Shown piece by piece: positions 19,733-30,025 of a stretch of 64,000 nt of DNA. Made by a program: the position numbers and the translations under genes. This DNA is from Farysia itapuensis. Its lineage: Eukaryota > Basidiomycota > Ustilaginomycetes > Ustilaginales > Ustilaginaceae. Position 1 is the first letter of the stretch. Each line of letters opens with the position of its first letter. Location: positions 1-64,000 of the forward strand of contig JALBYC010000004.1 in the NCBI GenBank assembly GCA_023212645.1. The letters run 5' to 3'. The notes beneath the pieces were generated by a model that was not told the DNA's origin, did no database searches, and worked only from the letters and a program-made list of their open reading frames with translations.

Positions 19733-21600
19733 TTAGACGGAGATGGTCTTGAAGATGTTGAAGCCGTCGAGCGAAGTGCTGGTGATGAGACCGGGAATCT
19801 GGGGATGCCAATGCAGCTCCTTGCAGTCCGTGATGCCGTGGTGGCAGAAGAGAAGCTGAGGAGGCACGTCTTTGAGTCCCTGACCCTGAATCTCTTCATC
19901 GTCCTCTTCGACCGACAAGTCCCAAAGGGTGATCTGGTTGTCGCGCCCGGACGCGGCAAAGATCGAATCTTCGGTTGGGTGCCACTCGACGGACGAGATT
20001 GGGCCCTTGTGCCAATTGAACTTAGCCACGGGGCTCGGAGCAGGTGCGCCGCCGGCGGTATTGGATTTAAAGTGCCGCAAGTCCCACACCTTCAAGGCGC
20101 CTTCATCACCGCCCGAAAGCAAGAGATAGTCGGTTCCCCTGTTCCAGGAAATCACATTGACGTCCTGGTCGTGAGCATCTTCAACGGCAATAACGGATTT
20201 GCGGCTCTTGAGACGGACGTCCCACACCCGGATCGAACGGTCGGCAGAGCACGAAGCAAACACAGTAGGCTCGTTGGGCGACCATTGCAAGTCTTCGACC
20301 GACGAGGTATGTGAGGTGAAGGGATTCGGATTGGTCTGGAATCCAGTGTTGTTGGATGTGGTGAGGAAGATTTTGGAGTGAATGTCGCCTGTCAAGAGCC
20401 GTAACGAGCTGGCTTTACCGGCTGACGAAGCTCCTCCGTTCATGATGCCGGCCCAGTCCATTGCGTAACCTTCGACGCCGTTGTGAGCGCGAACAGTAAA
20501 CATCGGCTGGTTGACCTTGCGCTGGTCGTACGAGGTACCGGGGCGATCGAGAGAGTTGAGCAGGGGTCGAACGTCGAAAATCTTGACGTCACCTACTTCG
20601 CTCCAAACGGCAACCGGATACGGGTCTAGGCACGGCTCAAGGTCCGACACCGGTGTTGACGTTGGTGCAGCACGGATTCGGTTGACACCGCCGACGACAG
20701 GAATGCTCTTGTACTCGAGAATCGCGTCATCGTCCAAATCATCATCGTCGTCATTCTCTTCATCTGACGCACCTGAAAAAGCAGCAAAAGAGCAGTCAGT
20801 ACGTTGGAAGCGACAATCGAGGTTGACCAGCAGTGCCGAGCGGACGTTTGGCTCAGAAGTTAAAAGTTAGGTAGCTGAGATAGTTTTCGGCATCGAATCG
20901 TAGCCATGCCCCGAAAGACACGGCCACGACTCATACAGCCAAATGCCTCAAGGCATCATTGCCAAACAGTCCGCTGGCTTTGCTGGGGCAGGAACTTACC
21001 ATCGTCGTGCTGCGTTTTGTGTAATGAGCTGGCCTTCATGACCATGACTTCGTTGCGGCTTGCAATGTCGGCTTGAGTACCTGCGACCATGTAGCTGGTG
21101 TGTGGGTAGCTTTGCCGTTCGTTGCCGAGATGATCCTTGAGATGGTCAAAGGAGAGACATGGCCAGGTGACGTTGAGCCTGTGTAGTGTTTCGTAGGCGC
21201 TTTGGTCTGCTTCCAAGGTCTGACCTTCCTCGAGCTTGTTGACGCCGGGAATGTAGGTTTGTAGCTCCGGTTCCGCCGCTTCGTCCTCGTCGTCATCAGG
21301 TCGCTGGATCTTGCCGTCGACACGGACACCATCCACCTCCATCGTTTCGCCATCGTCGTCCGATTCTTCATCTTCCGAGTCTCGAGGTGCGACAACGGCG
21401 TCTTCTTCGTCAAATTCGTCCTCGAATTGATCCTCAAACTCGCCCATGTCGTCATCTTGATCGACATTGGACCCGCGCTGTATGCGGGACGCATCGTCGC
21501 CCGTACGTTGGCGTTGGGCCATACCGTTGGAGGCATCCGCAGCCGTATCGGCAGCGCGGACCTTGCCCAGCAATGATGGCGATGACGGCCGTTTCGACAT
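19733..21600 (-). CDS. RRB1: Ribosome assembly WD protein Rrb1/GRWD1 (two exons)
   Basis: Nuclear/nucleolar chaperone for ribosomal protein uL3 (Rpl3) in 60S assembly. Exon 1 is 21000-21600 and exon 2 is 19733-20772. The intron 20773-20999 (227 bp) has donor GTAAGT and acceptor TTTTTCAG; joining gives HDD-G-ASDEEN in frame and a 546-residue protein. The N-terminus has acidic blocks (FEDQFEDEFDEED), then the family's signature region YIPGVNKLEEGQTLEAD and TWPCLSFDHLKD, which is the CAF1C/histone-chaperone-like N-terminal helix. Exon 2 holds the WD repeats (RSIRVWDVRLKSRK, ALKVWDLRHFKS, QITLWDLSVEEDDEE). The intron falls inside an acidic linker. The gene converges on Kog1 with 178 bp between the stops. 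Confidence 0.93.
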
Positions 21601-21900
21601 AGTGTGCGTTAGTGAGCCAAGTGGAAGCTAGAAGCCAAAAGGCTTGGTGCTTTTTTTTCTTCTTCTTTTCTTCGCGTTCTCAATTTTTTTTTTGGTTTGG
21701 CAGACCACTCACACTGCGGTGGACTTTGCCGGCCGAGAAGAAGAAAAGGGAAAATCTCAAGAAGAACCGATTTTGTGATTTCAGGTAACGCTCGAGACAC
21801 GAGCCAGACAGATGCTCTCTTGCATTACATCAACTCTCACTTGTACAGGAGCAGCGCCGTGAGCATCGGTCGGAACGCCAGGGGATATGCAAGATGCAGG
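21601..21900. other. Divergent promoter and leader of the PPR-like gene
   Basis: 300 bp between the Rrb1 start and the first in-frame ATG of the PPR-like gene. It holds T-rich runs (21651-21692) and a 17-codon upstream ORF (21812-21862, another frame). The frame of the PPR-like gene itself is open back to 21697 without an ATG, so an unspliced longer form is unlikely, but a small 5' intron cannot be excluded. Confidence 0.35.
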
Positions 21901-23871
21901 ATGCTTGGCAAGATAAAGCCCTCCAATGAAGCGCTTGTGCGCTTTCGACAGCTGCTTTCTTCCAAAAAGCTCACTTCGTCCCATGCCGGTCCAAGTAACG
22001 CTGTCGTTGCAGCAAAGCTTCGTGATGAGGCCCTTCAGGTAGAGACGGTAAATGTCATGAGGGAGTATCTCTCAAACTATCAGCCTTTGCGCTCAATAGG
22101 CTTCGCATCTGCCGTCCTCAATCTGCCTTTCTTTGCCGTGAAATGGGGCAAAACACCTCCGGCAATGTCGTTCGGCCTGCCGTCAGATCTTCCACGCATT
22201 CCATTGACGACGATGCATTATCGCGTTCTGCTCGAAAGTACCTCCATACTACGGTCTGCCAGTGCGTCCCGCAGAGTCATACTCGATCTGCTCGGACGCA
22301 AGATGGAGCTGGATAAAAACGTCTATCGCGGCTTGTCCCAACTCGTTCTGTCCACTGTCGACGCTGACGCTGTCCGTGTCGTCACAGCAGTGCAAGACAT
22401 CCTTCCAGACTACTCGGAAAGAGATAAAGACACTTCACCGGCTCAGGTGCAGCGCAGACTACGACTCGCATCATTATCGGAAGCGCTGCAAGAGATAGGT
22501 TTTGTCGACAAAACGATTTTGTCCTCGACCCACCATTCCGATTTAAACCGAAGGTATGATCGTCAAAATCGTCTTCAGCATCTGGAAGATCATGAATCTG
22601 ACGGGGAGTCACGCATTATGCACAGATCATCTAGAAGAAACACGCCTAGAGAAGAGTTGCTAGACTGGCTACTTCGGGACTCGTCTGCTCTTTTTCGCGG
22701 TTCAATGGAGGAGAGTCATGCCGTGCCACCGGGTGGTCCAACACCGGCTGAATTGCGCAGACCACTCACTAAAGAGGCATACGCCATGCGGATACGAGTG
22801 TATGCCGTCGTACGACGCGACTACGATTCAGCACAAGCTGTTTACTCTGCCATGATCAACCATGGGATTCGTCCCACCGTCAGACACATTGCACCGCTTA
22901 TTGAAGGTCTGATTGCTGTTGGCCGTCTTGACGAGGCCCAGCGACTCAAGACAAACGCACGACACATGATAGGCTTGATCCCAACCTTGCCCACCCACAC
23001 AAGCTTAATACGCGCCTACCTTCGAGAAGGTGACGTTGCTTCAGCCCGCAAAGAGGTAGAGGAGCTACAGAAGAACGGCTATCCCATGGACGCCCGAATC
23101 AGAAACATCATAGAGGCAGCCCACATGGATCAGCGTGATAATACGCTTCTGGATCTCCCTGTCGACATGACTCAATTGCACAATGTGACGACTCGCTTTC
23201 AGGCTCTCATGCAGGACAAACAGTACCTAGCTGCACAGGAACTCATCAAAAAGTCTCTAGAGTCAGGTCTCGTGCCCGACAAAGTCATACATGACTTGGT
23301 CCGCAATGGCACATTCTATCTGGAAAAGCAGATCGCCGCTACAAAAGGTCTCTTACCGGATCGGTTTGACAAAGTCGAGCCAGAATCAGTAGCAAGCGAA
23401 GGCGAGGATCCGTCGCTGCCCCGTTTCAGCTCATCTCGCACGTCCAAGCACCTGACACCGTTCGAGGAAAAGAACTTGGCTTACCTGAAGGAGCTAGAGG
23501 CGGCACTCAGCATCTCGCGTCAAGTCAAGAATCAGATCCCCAAGGACATTGCAAAGAACCTCTGGCTCAAAAGCAGGAAAATGAAGCTATACCGCAAAGA
23601 CATTATCCGCGTTATTCTCGACTTTGCCGACGGCACCTTGCACAAACTGGCGCAGCAGACGTTCATGCGAGTGGAAATGCAGAATCCACAGAACCAGCGG
23701 CTGCTACACTCCGCAGGTCAAATGGAGCAGGAGGATGAACCAGGGCCAGAGTACGGGTCGGAACCAGGGCTCGAAACATACCCAGAACCAGAGTACGAAA
23801 CAGAGGTAGAGTCCGAGACGGAGCCAGGACACCAGCCAGAGCACAAAAAGATGCCACAACAAATCACTTAA
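21901..23871 (+). CDS. PPR-like (mitochondrial RNA-binding type) protein
   Basis: A 656-residue helical-repeat protein. PPR-type units are visible in the middle: AQAVYSAMINHGIRPTVRHI, LIEGLIAVGRLDEAQRLK and TSLIRAYLREGDVASARKEV, with the N-G-x-P-type turn of 35-residue repeats. Such proteins bind organelle RNA and act in mitochondrial RNA processing or translation; the specific role here is unknown. The N-terminus (MLGKIKPSNEALVRFRQLLSS) is basic and lacks acidic residues early on, compatible with import but not decisive. The C-terminus (23739-23840) is a degenerate Glu/Pro/Tyr repeat (GPEYGSEPGLETYPEPEYE) rich in acid. The start is the first ATG in frame; an alternative first exon at 21812 would need an intron of only about 41 bp. 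Confidence 0.72.
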   Translation: MLGKIKPSNEALVRFRQLLSSKKLTSSHAGPSNAVVAAKLRDEALQVETVNVMREYLSNYQPLRSIGFASAVLNLPFFAVKWGKTPPAMSFGLPSDLPRIPLTTMHYRVLLESTSILRSASASRRVILDLLGRKMELDKNVYRGLSQLVLSTVDADAVRVVTAVQDILPDYSERDKDTSPAQVQRRLRLASLSEALQEIGFVDKTILSSTHHSDLNRRYDRQNRLQHLEDHESDGESRIMHRSSRRNTPREELLDWLLRDSSALFRGSMEESHAVPPGGPTPAELRRPLTKEAYAMRIRVYAVVRRDYDSAQAVYSAMINHGIRPTVRHIAPLIEGLIAVGRLDEAQRLKTNARHMIGLIPTLPTHTSLIRAYLREGDVASARKEVEELQKNGYPMDARIRNIIEAAHMDQRDNTLLDLPVDMTQLHNVTTRFQALMQDKQYLAAQELIKKSLESGLVPDKVIHDLVRNGTFYLEKQIAATKGLLPDRFDKVEPESVASEGEDPSLPRFSSSRTSKHLTPFEEKNLAYLKELEAALSISRQVKNQIPKDIAKNLWLKSRKMKLYRKDIIRVILDFADGTLHKLAQQTFMRVEMQNPQNQRLLHSAGQMEQEDEPGPEYGSEPGLETYPEPEYETEVESETEPGHQPEHKKMPQQIT

Positions 23872-24678
23872 CATAGATGGACTACCACGCGTCATCATCA
23901 TGAAAACATGTCATTGTCAGGACACAAATTTGACACATGTCTTTTGCGTCGACTGCGTTGAGGTTTGCGCGATCGGCGCCCTGTTGCACACAACCATGAT
24001 TGCGATCTGCGACAGGGACGTTCGGAAGAACTCAGAGGCATAGGGTGAAATTGTTGGTATGTTGACGCTGGCAGTTGCCGTTGAGGCGTCGAGAATTCAT
24101 CTCGGTCGACAGCCCTATAGTACAGGCTGCCGGAACCGCTGCAATCGCTGCCCAATTCGTTCAGAAGGAAACTTACAGAGCTGTGGCAAAAGTTCTGCCA
24201 AGCTCTCGTGTGGAGCTCTGTCCTTTCACGTGTACACAGAACGTACTTATGCGGTGGATCAGAACCGACAAAGTGTCACAGAACCAGAGGCAAACAGGGA
24301 GCACAGGCAAACATTGATCACAGGCAAAACGGGAAAGGGGATCAGATGTTTTCGAGTATCGATAGACAGTGTGTACTAGAAACTCGATGGAGACCATCGA
24401 GCCGAGGTTTTGTCAGTGCTCTATACTAGTGAGTGGCTTTATGAAGTGCCATGTCACAAGGTGGGTCCCTCATATGACATCGCAAACCTTTACAGACATG
24501 CATTGGGTCGACAACTCTGATAACACCAGCAGAGCCGCTGGAGATATCGTCATGGATCACGACATTTCCGAGATGAAGAGCGCTGTATCTGGTGCGCATA
24601 TGAAACATGACCGACCGTCGGTGATTGCGCGATAAGGCATTGTCTAATCGCACCAAAGCCCCTCACTGACGGGTATGA

Positions 24679-24751
24679 GGGCTGCAGAGATGCCGCGAAC
24701 AAACGTTCGGCCTGCAGAGATACAGCGAACAAGCGTTTGGGCTGCAGCGTT
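24679..24751. repeat. 30-bp tandem repeat, about 2.4 copies
   Basis: Copy 1 is at 24679-24708, copy 2 at 24709-24738 and a partial third copy at 24739-24751. Each begins GG(G/C)CTGCAG and contains GCGAACAA(A/G)CGTT. The first two copies differ at about five positions. The array ends about 30 bp before the TATA box of the secreted-protein gene, so it could carry repeated regulator sites. Confidence 0.85.
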
Positions 24752-24780
24752 AGATGAGGGTGAGCGGATGGGAGCGTAAC

Positions 24781-24788
24781 TTATATAT
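24781..24788 (+). promoter_or_regulatory. TATA box of the secreted-protein gene
   Basis: TTATATAT, about 90 bp before the ATG at 24877. This allows a leader of about 60 nt and supports that ATG over upstream alternatives. Confidence 0.55.
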
Positions 24789-24876
24789 CAGAGCAGCAAA
24801 TTTGCGCTTCGCGAAGGAGCTTCTTCCGATAGACCTAGCCGCAACCACCTCACTCTACCGACAACTTCGTGGCAAG

Positions 24877-25803
24877 ATGAAGTGGCTAAGAACATTCGTA
24901 GCCACCCTTTTGCTGGTCAACTCGGTAACCCTTGCAGCACCGATCCCTGCAAACCTTGGCGAGCTCTCTAGCTTTGAGAAAGACTTGGCACGGCTAGAGA
25001 TGCGGATACAGGCGCAAGCTGCGAAAAGGGCCAAGGCGAACAAGATCACCAAGATTGCCTCTGCTTCCATCGGCGTGGCAGGCGTGGTGGGTGGGATTGG
25101 CTACATTACGAGTTCTGCCATCCCAATGGCCGTGCTACATCGACAACGAGACTATATCAATGCTTATAACGAAGAGGTTGCGCGAGCCGATGCTGCTGCT
25201 CGTGAACGGGCAAGAGAAGCGCACGAGATGCCGACGACGTTCAAGATCGAGCCTATCGGCGACACAAACCTGGGAGCGAGCAAGCTGGATAAGCGGACTA
25301 TGTTGGAGCTTGCAGGAACCGGTCTAGAAAAGGGCGCGGATGGGCTAGAGCATGCAGGAACAATCGAGAGCAAGTGGTCGGACAGAGACTCTCTGTGGGA
25401 CGAACGGCATCCTGTCTGGCACACATTTGACCCAGCTTCACTGAACAAGTTACCGCCTGGTAAATTGGAAAAGCCGAGGGACCACGATGCCGAGACTGTG
25501 GAGGACAGGGTCCAGCTTCTGCAAGACACGATGTTGAAGATGCGCAAGGAGGAGCACCTCAAGCCTGTGCGGGACAAGTTTGGGCGCTGGATGCTGGGAC
25601 TGGGCGCGGCATCGACGGTTGTCACACTTGCCTCGGCGGAGCTTGTGAACGAAAACTCCGTTGAATATTACATGACCTGGCCAAAGCTGGCCGATCCCTC
25701 GAATCTGGACATGGCCACCTGTCTCAAATACGCGGCCAAGATCAGTTCGCTAGATTGCTCCAAAGCCAAGCGTATAGTGCCTGTCGCTACACCCTCAGGG
25801 TGA
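24877..25803 (+). CDS. Secreted or membrane-inserting orphan protein, candidate effector
   Basis: A 308-residue protein starting MKWLRTFVATLLLVNSVTLA, a clear signal peptide with likely cleavage before APIPAN. The frame runs upstream to 24754, but the TATA box and signal peptide place the start at 24877. Mature features: a charged coiled-coil-like segment (about 33-58), a Gly/Ala/Ser hydrophobic helix at 59-86 with glycine-zipper spacing (GVAGVVGGIGY), a possible Kex2-type site at LDKR (140), and a second hydrophobic helix at 237-256. Two cysteines (282, 294) could pair. I recognise no family. The hydrophobic helices could equally be membrane spans, so secretion to the outside is not certain. 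Confidence 0.7.
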   Translation: MKWLRTFVATLLLVNSVTLAAPIPANLGELSSFEKDLARLEMRIQAQAAKRAKANKITKIASASIGVAGVVGGIGYITSSAIPMAVLHRQRDYINAYNEEVARADAAARERAREAHEMPTTFKIEPIGDTNLGASKLDKRTMLELAGTGLEKGADGLEHAGTIESKWSDRDSLWDERHPVWHTFDPASLNKLPPGKLEKPRDHDAETVEDRVQLLQDTMLKMRKEEHLKPVRDKFGRWMLGLGAASTVVTLASAELVNENSVEYYMTWPKLADPSNLDMATCLKYAAKISSLDCSKAKRIVPVATPSG

Positions 25804-26190
25804 AATGGATTGAAGACAATGAATTCATGACATGCTAGGCGGACGAGGTGGAATGTGTGTGAGACGCGTTTGTTTGTTGAAATCCAGCGCTCAACTGGGT
25901 TTGCATGAATCTGCAGAATTTGGCAGGTCTGCAAACCAACGCCGAGCCGCTCGCACCCCTCTTGTGTGTAACAACAGTCTAGAGCCAGCAGTCCACGATC
26001 CCAATACATGCAGCGTGTGCGCACTTCTGCTTCATGCTCCGCTTTTGTTGATTGTCGTCTCTCTCTCTCTCTCCCCGAGATCTCTGAACGCCACTCCACA
26101 ATGTCATCTGTCACCTGCCTCTGATCAGTGGTACTTTTCCGCCGCACCCTTTTCAGCAAGCCACATCTGTCACGCCGTATAAACGTCACA
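25804..26190. other. Intergenic promoter region
   Basis: 387 bp between the secreted-protein gene and the next start. It contains a CT-repeat tract at about 26060-26077, common in leaders here. No coding frame is supported. Confidence 0.4.
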
Positions 26191-28329
26191 ATGGCCTCTG
26201 CTTCTACGTCTTCTGCCCTAGACTACCTTGCTGGGTCGAGCTCACGACAAGAAAGCAGGACAATGCGGCCGTCGCTCAATGCAGTCCCTGGCTTCCATGG
26301 ACAGCGAGAACAAGTTAGTCAGGAAGCACAGTCGCGTCCGACACAGAGCACCATGCCTTCCAGGCGAAGAAGAAGTGTACACCAATCTATCCAGCTAAAC
26401 ACTATTCTGCGAGACTCTCGCGATGCAAATACAGGGTCACCTTTAACAAGCGCTGTCTTTACCAATCCCTTCGGCACAACCACCACTCTGCTGGACGGTG
26501 TTGACGCTAAACAGCGCCGTAGACAGTCTCGGCATGGCAGATCCGGATCGGTAGCGGCATCCTTTGTCTCGACGTTCACCTCTAAGCATTCACACTCGAC
26601 TCGGCGGGCAAGCACGTCGCTGCTTGATGATTCTAACGCTGTCTCGGTAGGGTTTACATCTGTACCCCCGACTGCGAGTTCCTCGACCTTTGATCGCGAT
26701 CAGGTCGACGCCAGAAGCACTGCCACTGGCTCTCGACACAGGCGGTCGCGCTCCGGCTTTCGTCAAGGCTCGGCAAAGATCCTTGCATGGATGGAGGGTG
26801 CAAATGCTTCGCCAGCACCAGCGACTGGGCTCGGCCTTGAATTCGAGCACAAGCAACACCCGCTTATCGATAGCAAACATACAAATCTGCCGGAAGTTAT
26901 GCCCGGCTCACTACGCGGCGCGAAAGGACTGGCTAAGCTCAAATCCTTTGGCATCCGACCTGGGTTCAGACGAGGATGGTCCGAGACATTGCTCCCCAAT
27001 TCATCCGTCGAGTCAGACGCCACGCTCCACTCTCTCAGTGCTACGCGTGGAGGGATCGACCAGTCACCGGGCCTGAACAGACCTCTGCCTGCGAGTAAGG
27101 GCATGTCACGCGCATCATCCTTCCTCAACCTCTCTCTGATTGGCTTCAGCTCGCAGCGCGATCGCTCGATATCGCGTCAGAGCAGCACCGCTTCGTTCCG
27201 CATGACGGACGAGCCTCGAACACCTTCTCTAAATTTCCGAGCTACGTACGGCGAGAATACAGCCTGCAACACCAGCATGGCCGACATTTCGGAAGGTGTT
27301 TTGTTCAAGACACCCATGCTCCCCGCATCAGCATCACTGACAGGTCTGGATGCTGACACCACCGTCATTGTTCACGACCGTCCGAATCAGGCTAAGAAAC
27401 AGGCTCGTGCCTCCAAACCCGCGACATCGGCGGTCGACAGATTGGTGCTGTTCCGACGCACGCCGACGCCGTCCCCACGCGACCCGCCGACGAACTGCGA
27501 TAGTGATGTGGGCGAGGTGATAGGCGTTGTTGCACCGTTGGTTTCGCCGCCAATGTCGCCGGTGTTTGTAGAAAGGATTCTCCCGCCCGAGCAGATTATT
27601 GATACGCTGGATCGACTGCGTCTGGTGGATCCCTCGGGGAGGGCACGGGACTTGCTCGGTGCTACGGGCAAGTCGCCACTGTTGGATGCCCAGGGGAGTT
27701 TGGCCTCGTCAAGTCGAAGCAGTAGCGACTCGCATGCAGTGGCAGAGGTTTCGCACGGTGTTTCAGCTGCCGCCGCCGCCGGTGTAACGTGGGAAGCACC
27801 TTCAAGTTGGCGATCCAACTGCAGCTCACCCACACTGGCATCCGAGTCGTTCGGCGCCAGCGTGTTGCACATTTCCTCCGCTCCCCCGCCTCCCGCGCGA
27901 CTACCTCTATTGAGAGGGAACAGCCACGACAATCAGGGTAATTCACGCTCGAGCCATCTCGACCCGTCCAACCCGACTCCACGACTTCAGTCACTCCCCG
28001 CACCACCGCGCAAGCCCAAACGCAGACCCCACACCGCCTCCTCCACCGAGCCAAGTGCCGAACCCATCCACCCGCCACACGTTCTCACCGAGTTAGCGCC
28101 CCCATCAGCTCCAGCGCCAGAGTTCAATCCGTTGGCGGATATCTCCAACCAGTCTCGCCGTATAAGCACGTCGACAGAGGTGGCTCCGACCAAGGTGTCG
28201 GCGTTGCACGTCGTCAGCGCGGGGACAAGGCCGCAGAGATCGCCACAACGTCCGTCCCCCCGCTCTCCGCACAGCATCCTGCACACCCAGCCCGCGATCG
28301 TGTATGTAGCCCCCTCACCTGTTCTCTAA
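26191..28329 (+). CDS. Serine-rich, largely disordered protein of unknown function
   Basis: A 712-residue protein starting MASASTSSALDYLAGSSS; the frame is open upstream to 26128, but the ATG at 26191 is the better start. Composition is dominated by Ser, Pro, Arg and Thr, with many basic-x-x-Ser patterns (RRQSRHGRSGS, RHRRSRSGF) suited to phosphorylation by basophilic kinases. The only part that looks folded is about residues 445-490 (VERILPPEQIIDTLDRLRLV). No membrane segment, signal peptide or named domain is visible. It may be a regulatory or scaffold protein, but nothing in the sequence fixes a role. Confidence 0.75.
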   Translation: MASASTSSALDYLAGSSSRQESRTMRPSLNAVPGFHGQREQVSQEAQSRPTQSTMPSRRRRSVHQSIQLNTILRDSRDANTGSPLTSAVFTNPFGTTTTLLDGVDAKQRRRQSRHGRSGSVAASFVSTFTSKHSHSTRRASTSLLDDSNAVSVGFTSVPPTASSSTFDRDQVDARSTATGSRHRRSRSGFRQGSAKILAWMEGANASPAPATGLGLEFEHKQHPLIDSKHTNLPEVMPGSLRGAKGLAKLKSFGIRPGFRRGWSETLLPNSSVESDATLHSLSATRGGIDQSPGLNRPLPASKGMSRASSFLNLSLIGFSSQRDRSISRQSSTASFRMTDEPRTPSLNFRATYGENTACNTSMADISEGVLFKTPMLPASASLTGLDADTTVIVHDRPNQAKKQARASKPATSAVDRLVLFRRTPTPSPRDPPTNCDSDVGEVIGVVAPLVSPPMSPVFVERILPPEQIIDTLDRLRLVDPSGRARDLLGATGKSPLLDAQGSLASSSRSSSDSHAVAEVSHGVSAAAAAGVTWEAPSSWRSNCSSPTLASESFGASVLHISSAPPPPARLPLLRGNSHDNQGNSRSSHLDPSNPTPRLQSLPAPPRKPKRRPHTASSTEPSAEPIHPPHVLTELAPPSAPAPEFNPLADISNQSRRISTSTEVAPTKVSALHVVSAGTRPQRSPQRPSPRSPHSILHTQPAIVYVAPSPVL

Positions 28330-28406
28330 GACCCCCAACGCCAACTTGGGCCAAAAGTGAAAAGTGGATTAATCTAATGCCAGTGCATACCCGTAAATAG
28401 GTCCGT

Positions 28407-29651
28407 CTAGATAAACAAGTGCGTGTAATGAGGGGCGGAGGAAGAGGAGAGATACAGCATGGCAGCGACGATGACCGCGGCCAGTAGCGTGCCGGAAAAG
28501 GGCAAGACAGAGGATGGACGAGACTTGAGGATTGTCGGCAAAGGCTGGGAGCTCGAGGCGATGAGCTCGTCGTTGGACATGCGAAGCTCTGCCGGTAGTA
28601 GGGATTCAAATAGCGCCGTGTTGAGGTCAAAGGCAAGATTGGCCTCGTCCACCAACGCCTGGCTGGCTCCGCTGCCTTTGGCGTATGCAATGTAACCAGA
28701 CTCCATGGCTAGGCGAAAACGACGCTTCAGTTCCTCGCACAGGTCTACGCCGGGCAAACCAGAGCCGAAGTGATAGAACTCAAACCCGAGGTGATTTGCT
28801 GGAGTATTCGACATCGGAAACTTCTTGGCTACTTTGCGGTGAATGTGTTGGCCACCTGATAGGTCGCCCAGATACCTTGTGTACGCGTGTGATAGAAGTA
28901 GCCCCGCAGCATCGCTGGAGGCTGAGAGTGGCGCGAGCTTGATGATACGCTCGACGTAAAAGAGCGTAGCCCGCGTTTGAGCAGGTGTGAGGAGTTCAAA
29001 ATGGTCCTTGGTTAGGTCTACAGGATCTAGTGTGGTCAAGTCTGTGTCTTTTGCAGCTTGTTGGGCGAGCAGAGTTGAGCATTGCCGTACGATCCCCTGC
29101 AACTTCTTCCTCGCTTCAGGAGATTCAACGTCATGAGCAGCGTCTGTGGATGTGGACTGCTGATGGAGCTCGCGAGCATGTTGAGCCAAGTCGGAGAGTG
29201 TGGCGCCTGTGTGTTCGTGCAAGACGGCCAGGTGGGCCTGGATATCGCGCTTGAGTGGCTGTGTACGGGCCAGGAGCATCATCAGATCACCATCCTCAAA
29301 CAGCGGCCGCAACAGGGGATGTGACCGCGAGGCATACAGGGCTGCTTCCAAAGCAGTGTAGATGGAAGCCAACATAACGTTCCATTGCACATAGTCGGTC
29401 CTGTCAAAGTGCAGACCAGGGAACTCGGCGGAACCTAATGCATTTGAGCTGTTGGATTGCAGAATCATGGCGACACCTTTGCTTTTCTCCACCAATCGAT
29501 GGCTTCGAGCTGTGCCAAGGCGTAGAGCGTCTGATAGAGACATTGCCGATAAGGGGTCCGTCTTTCGGTGTTGGTGATAGTGAGCCACGCCGTGACCCTC
29601 TACGGGCACAAACGGTAGCTTGGTGGCAAACTTGGCGAATGGGCAGGACAT
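28407..29651 (-). CDS. Heme oxygenase, tail-anchored
   Basis: Opens heme to biliverdin, iron and CO. The start is set at MSCPFAKFATK (29651), since the upstream frame lacks conserved sequence. The heme-ligand helix is ALRLGTARSHRLVEKSKG, with the proximal His about residue 51. The distal-helix signature YTRYLGDLSGGQ is intact, followed by FEFYHFGSG. An insertion (about residues 150-200) separates these halves, as in other fungal heme oxygenases. The C-terminus has one hydrophobic segment (GTLLAAVIVAAMLYLSS) near the end, a tail anchor for the ER membrane. The 414-residue length is larger than animal HO-1 but usual for fungi. The stop is only 77 bp from that of the convergent serine-rich gene. 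Confidence 0.92.
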   Translation of the reverse strand: MSCPFAKFATKLPFVPVEGHGVAHYHQHRKTDPLSAMSLSDALRLGTARSHRLVEKSKGVAMILQSNSSNALGSAEFPGLHFDRTDYVQWNVMLASIYTALEAALYASRSHPLLRPLFEDGDLMMLLARTQPLKRDIQAHLAVLHEHTGATLSDLAQHARELHQQSTSTDAAHDVESPEARKKLQGIVRQCSTLLAQQAAKDTDLTTLDPVDLTKDHFELLTPAQTRATLFYVERIIKLAPLSASSDAAGLLLSHAYTRYLGDLSGGQHIHRKVAKKFPMSNTPANHLGFEFYHFGSGLPGVDLCEELKRRFRLAMESGYIAYAKGSGASQALVDEANLAFDLNTALFESLLPAELRMSNDELIASSSQPLPTILKSRPSSVLPFSGTLLAAVIVAAMLYLSSSSAPHYTHLFI

Positions 29652-30025
29652 GGGAACGTGCTGGACAGAGGTAGCCAGGACGCTGCCTGGCCGTCTATAA
29701 ATGTGTGAGCGAGCGAGGAGTTGGACAGCAGGATGAGGATGTGTCTGCTGTAATATTAATTCGATGTGCGCTGCAAATCGCATTTGGCCAAATTTGATTT
29801 TCCCATTTTGGCGCTGAAATGGCTCGCAGGGCACAAGAATGCAACTCAGCCGTGCTCGGCAGATGTCGCGCTAATCAGATTACTGGTTGCTCTTATCTAG
29901 TCCCGCACAATTTCTAGTGCGCCCGGTCTCTTGGCGTCGCGCGTTTGCGGGATCGCATCCTGCAGATGGCTGCCTAATCTGATTAGATGCCTCGGAGGTA
30001 GAGCGTGCCAAGCACGCAATCCAAT
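29652..30025. other. Intergenic, promoter of heme oxygenase
   Basis: 374 bp upstream of heme oxygenase and downstream of the Bin3 gene (both minus strand). No coding frame is supported. TCTGATTAG-like and TAATCAGAT words recur (about 29872-29880 and 29976-29984), but I cannot assign a factor. Confidence 0.3.

Larger units (their letters stand above)
23872..24876. other. One-kilobase gene-poor stretch before a secreted-protein gene
   Basis: No supportable coding frame. It holds the 30-bp tandem repeat (24679-24751) and the TATA box at 24782. Short frames on both strands lack motifs. Confidence 0.4.

Noticed and set aside
18757..19959. Minus-strand open frame of 400 codons opposite the Kog1 C-terminus
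   Set aside because: It is antisense to the conserved WD40 propeller and its Val/Met run is the reverse of the His-coding triplets; a shadow frame.
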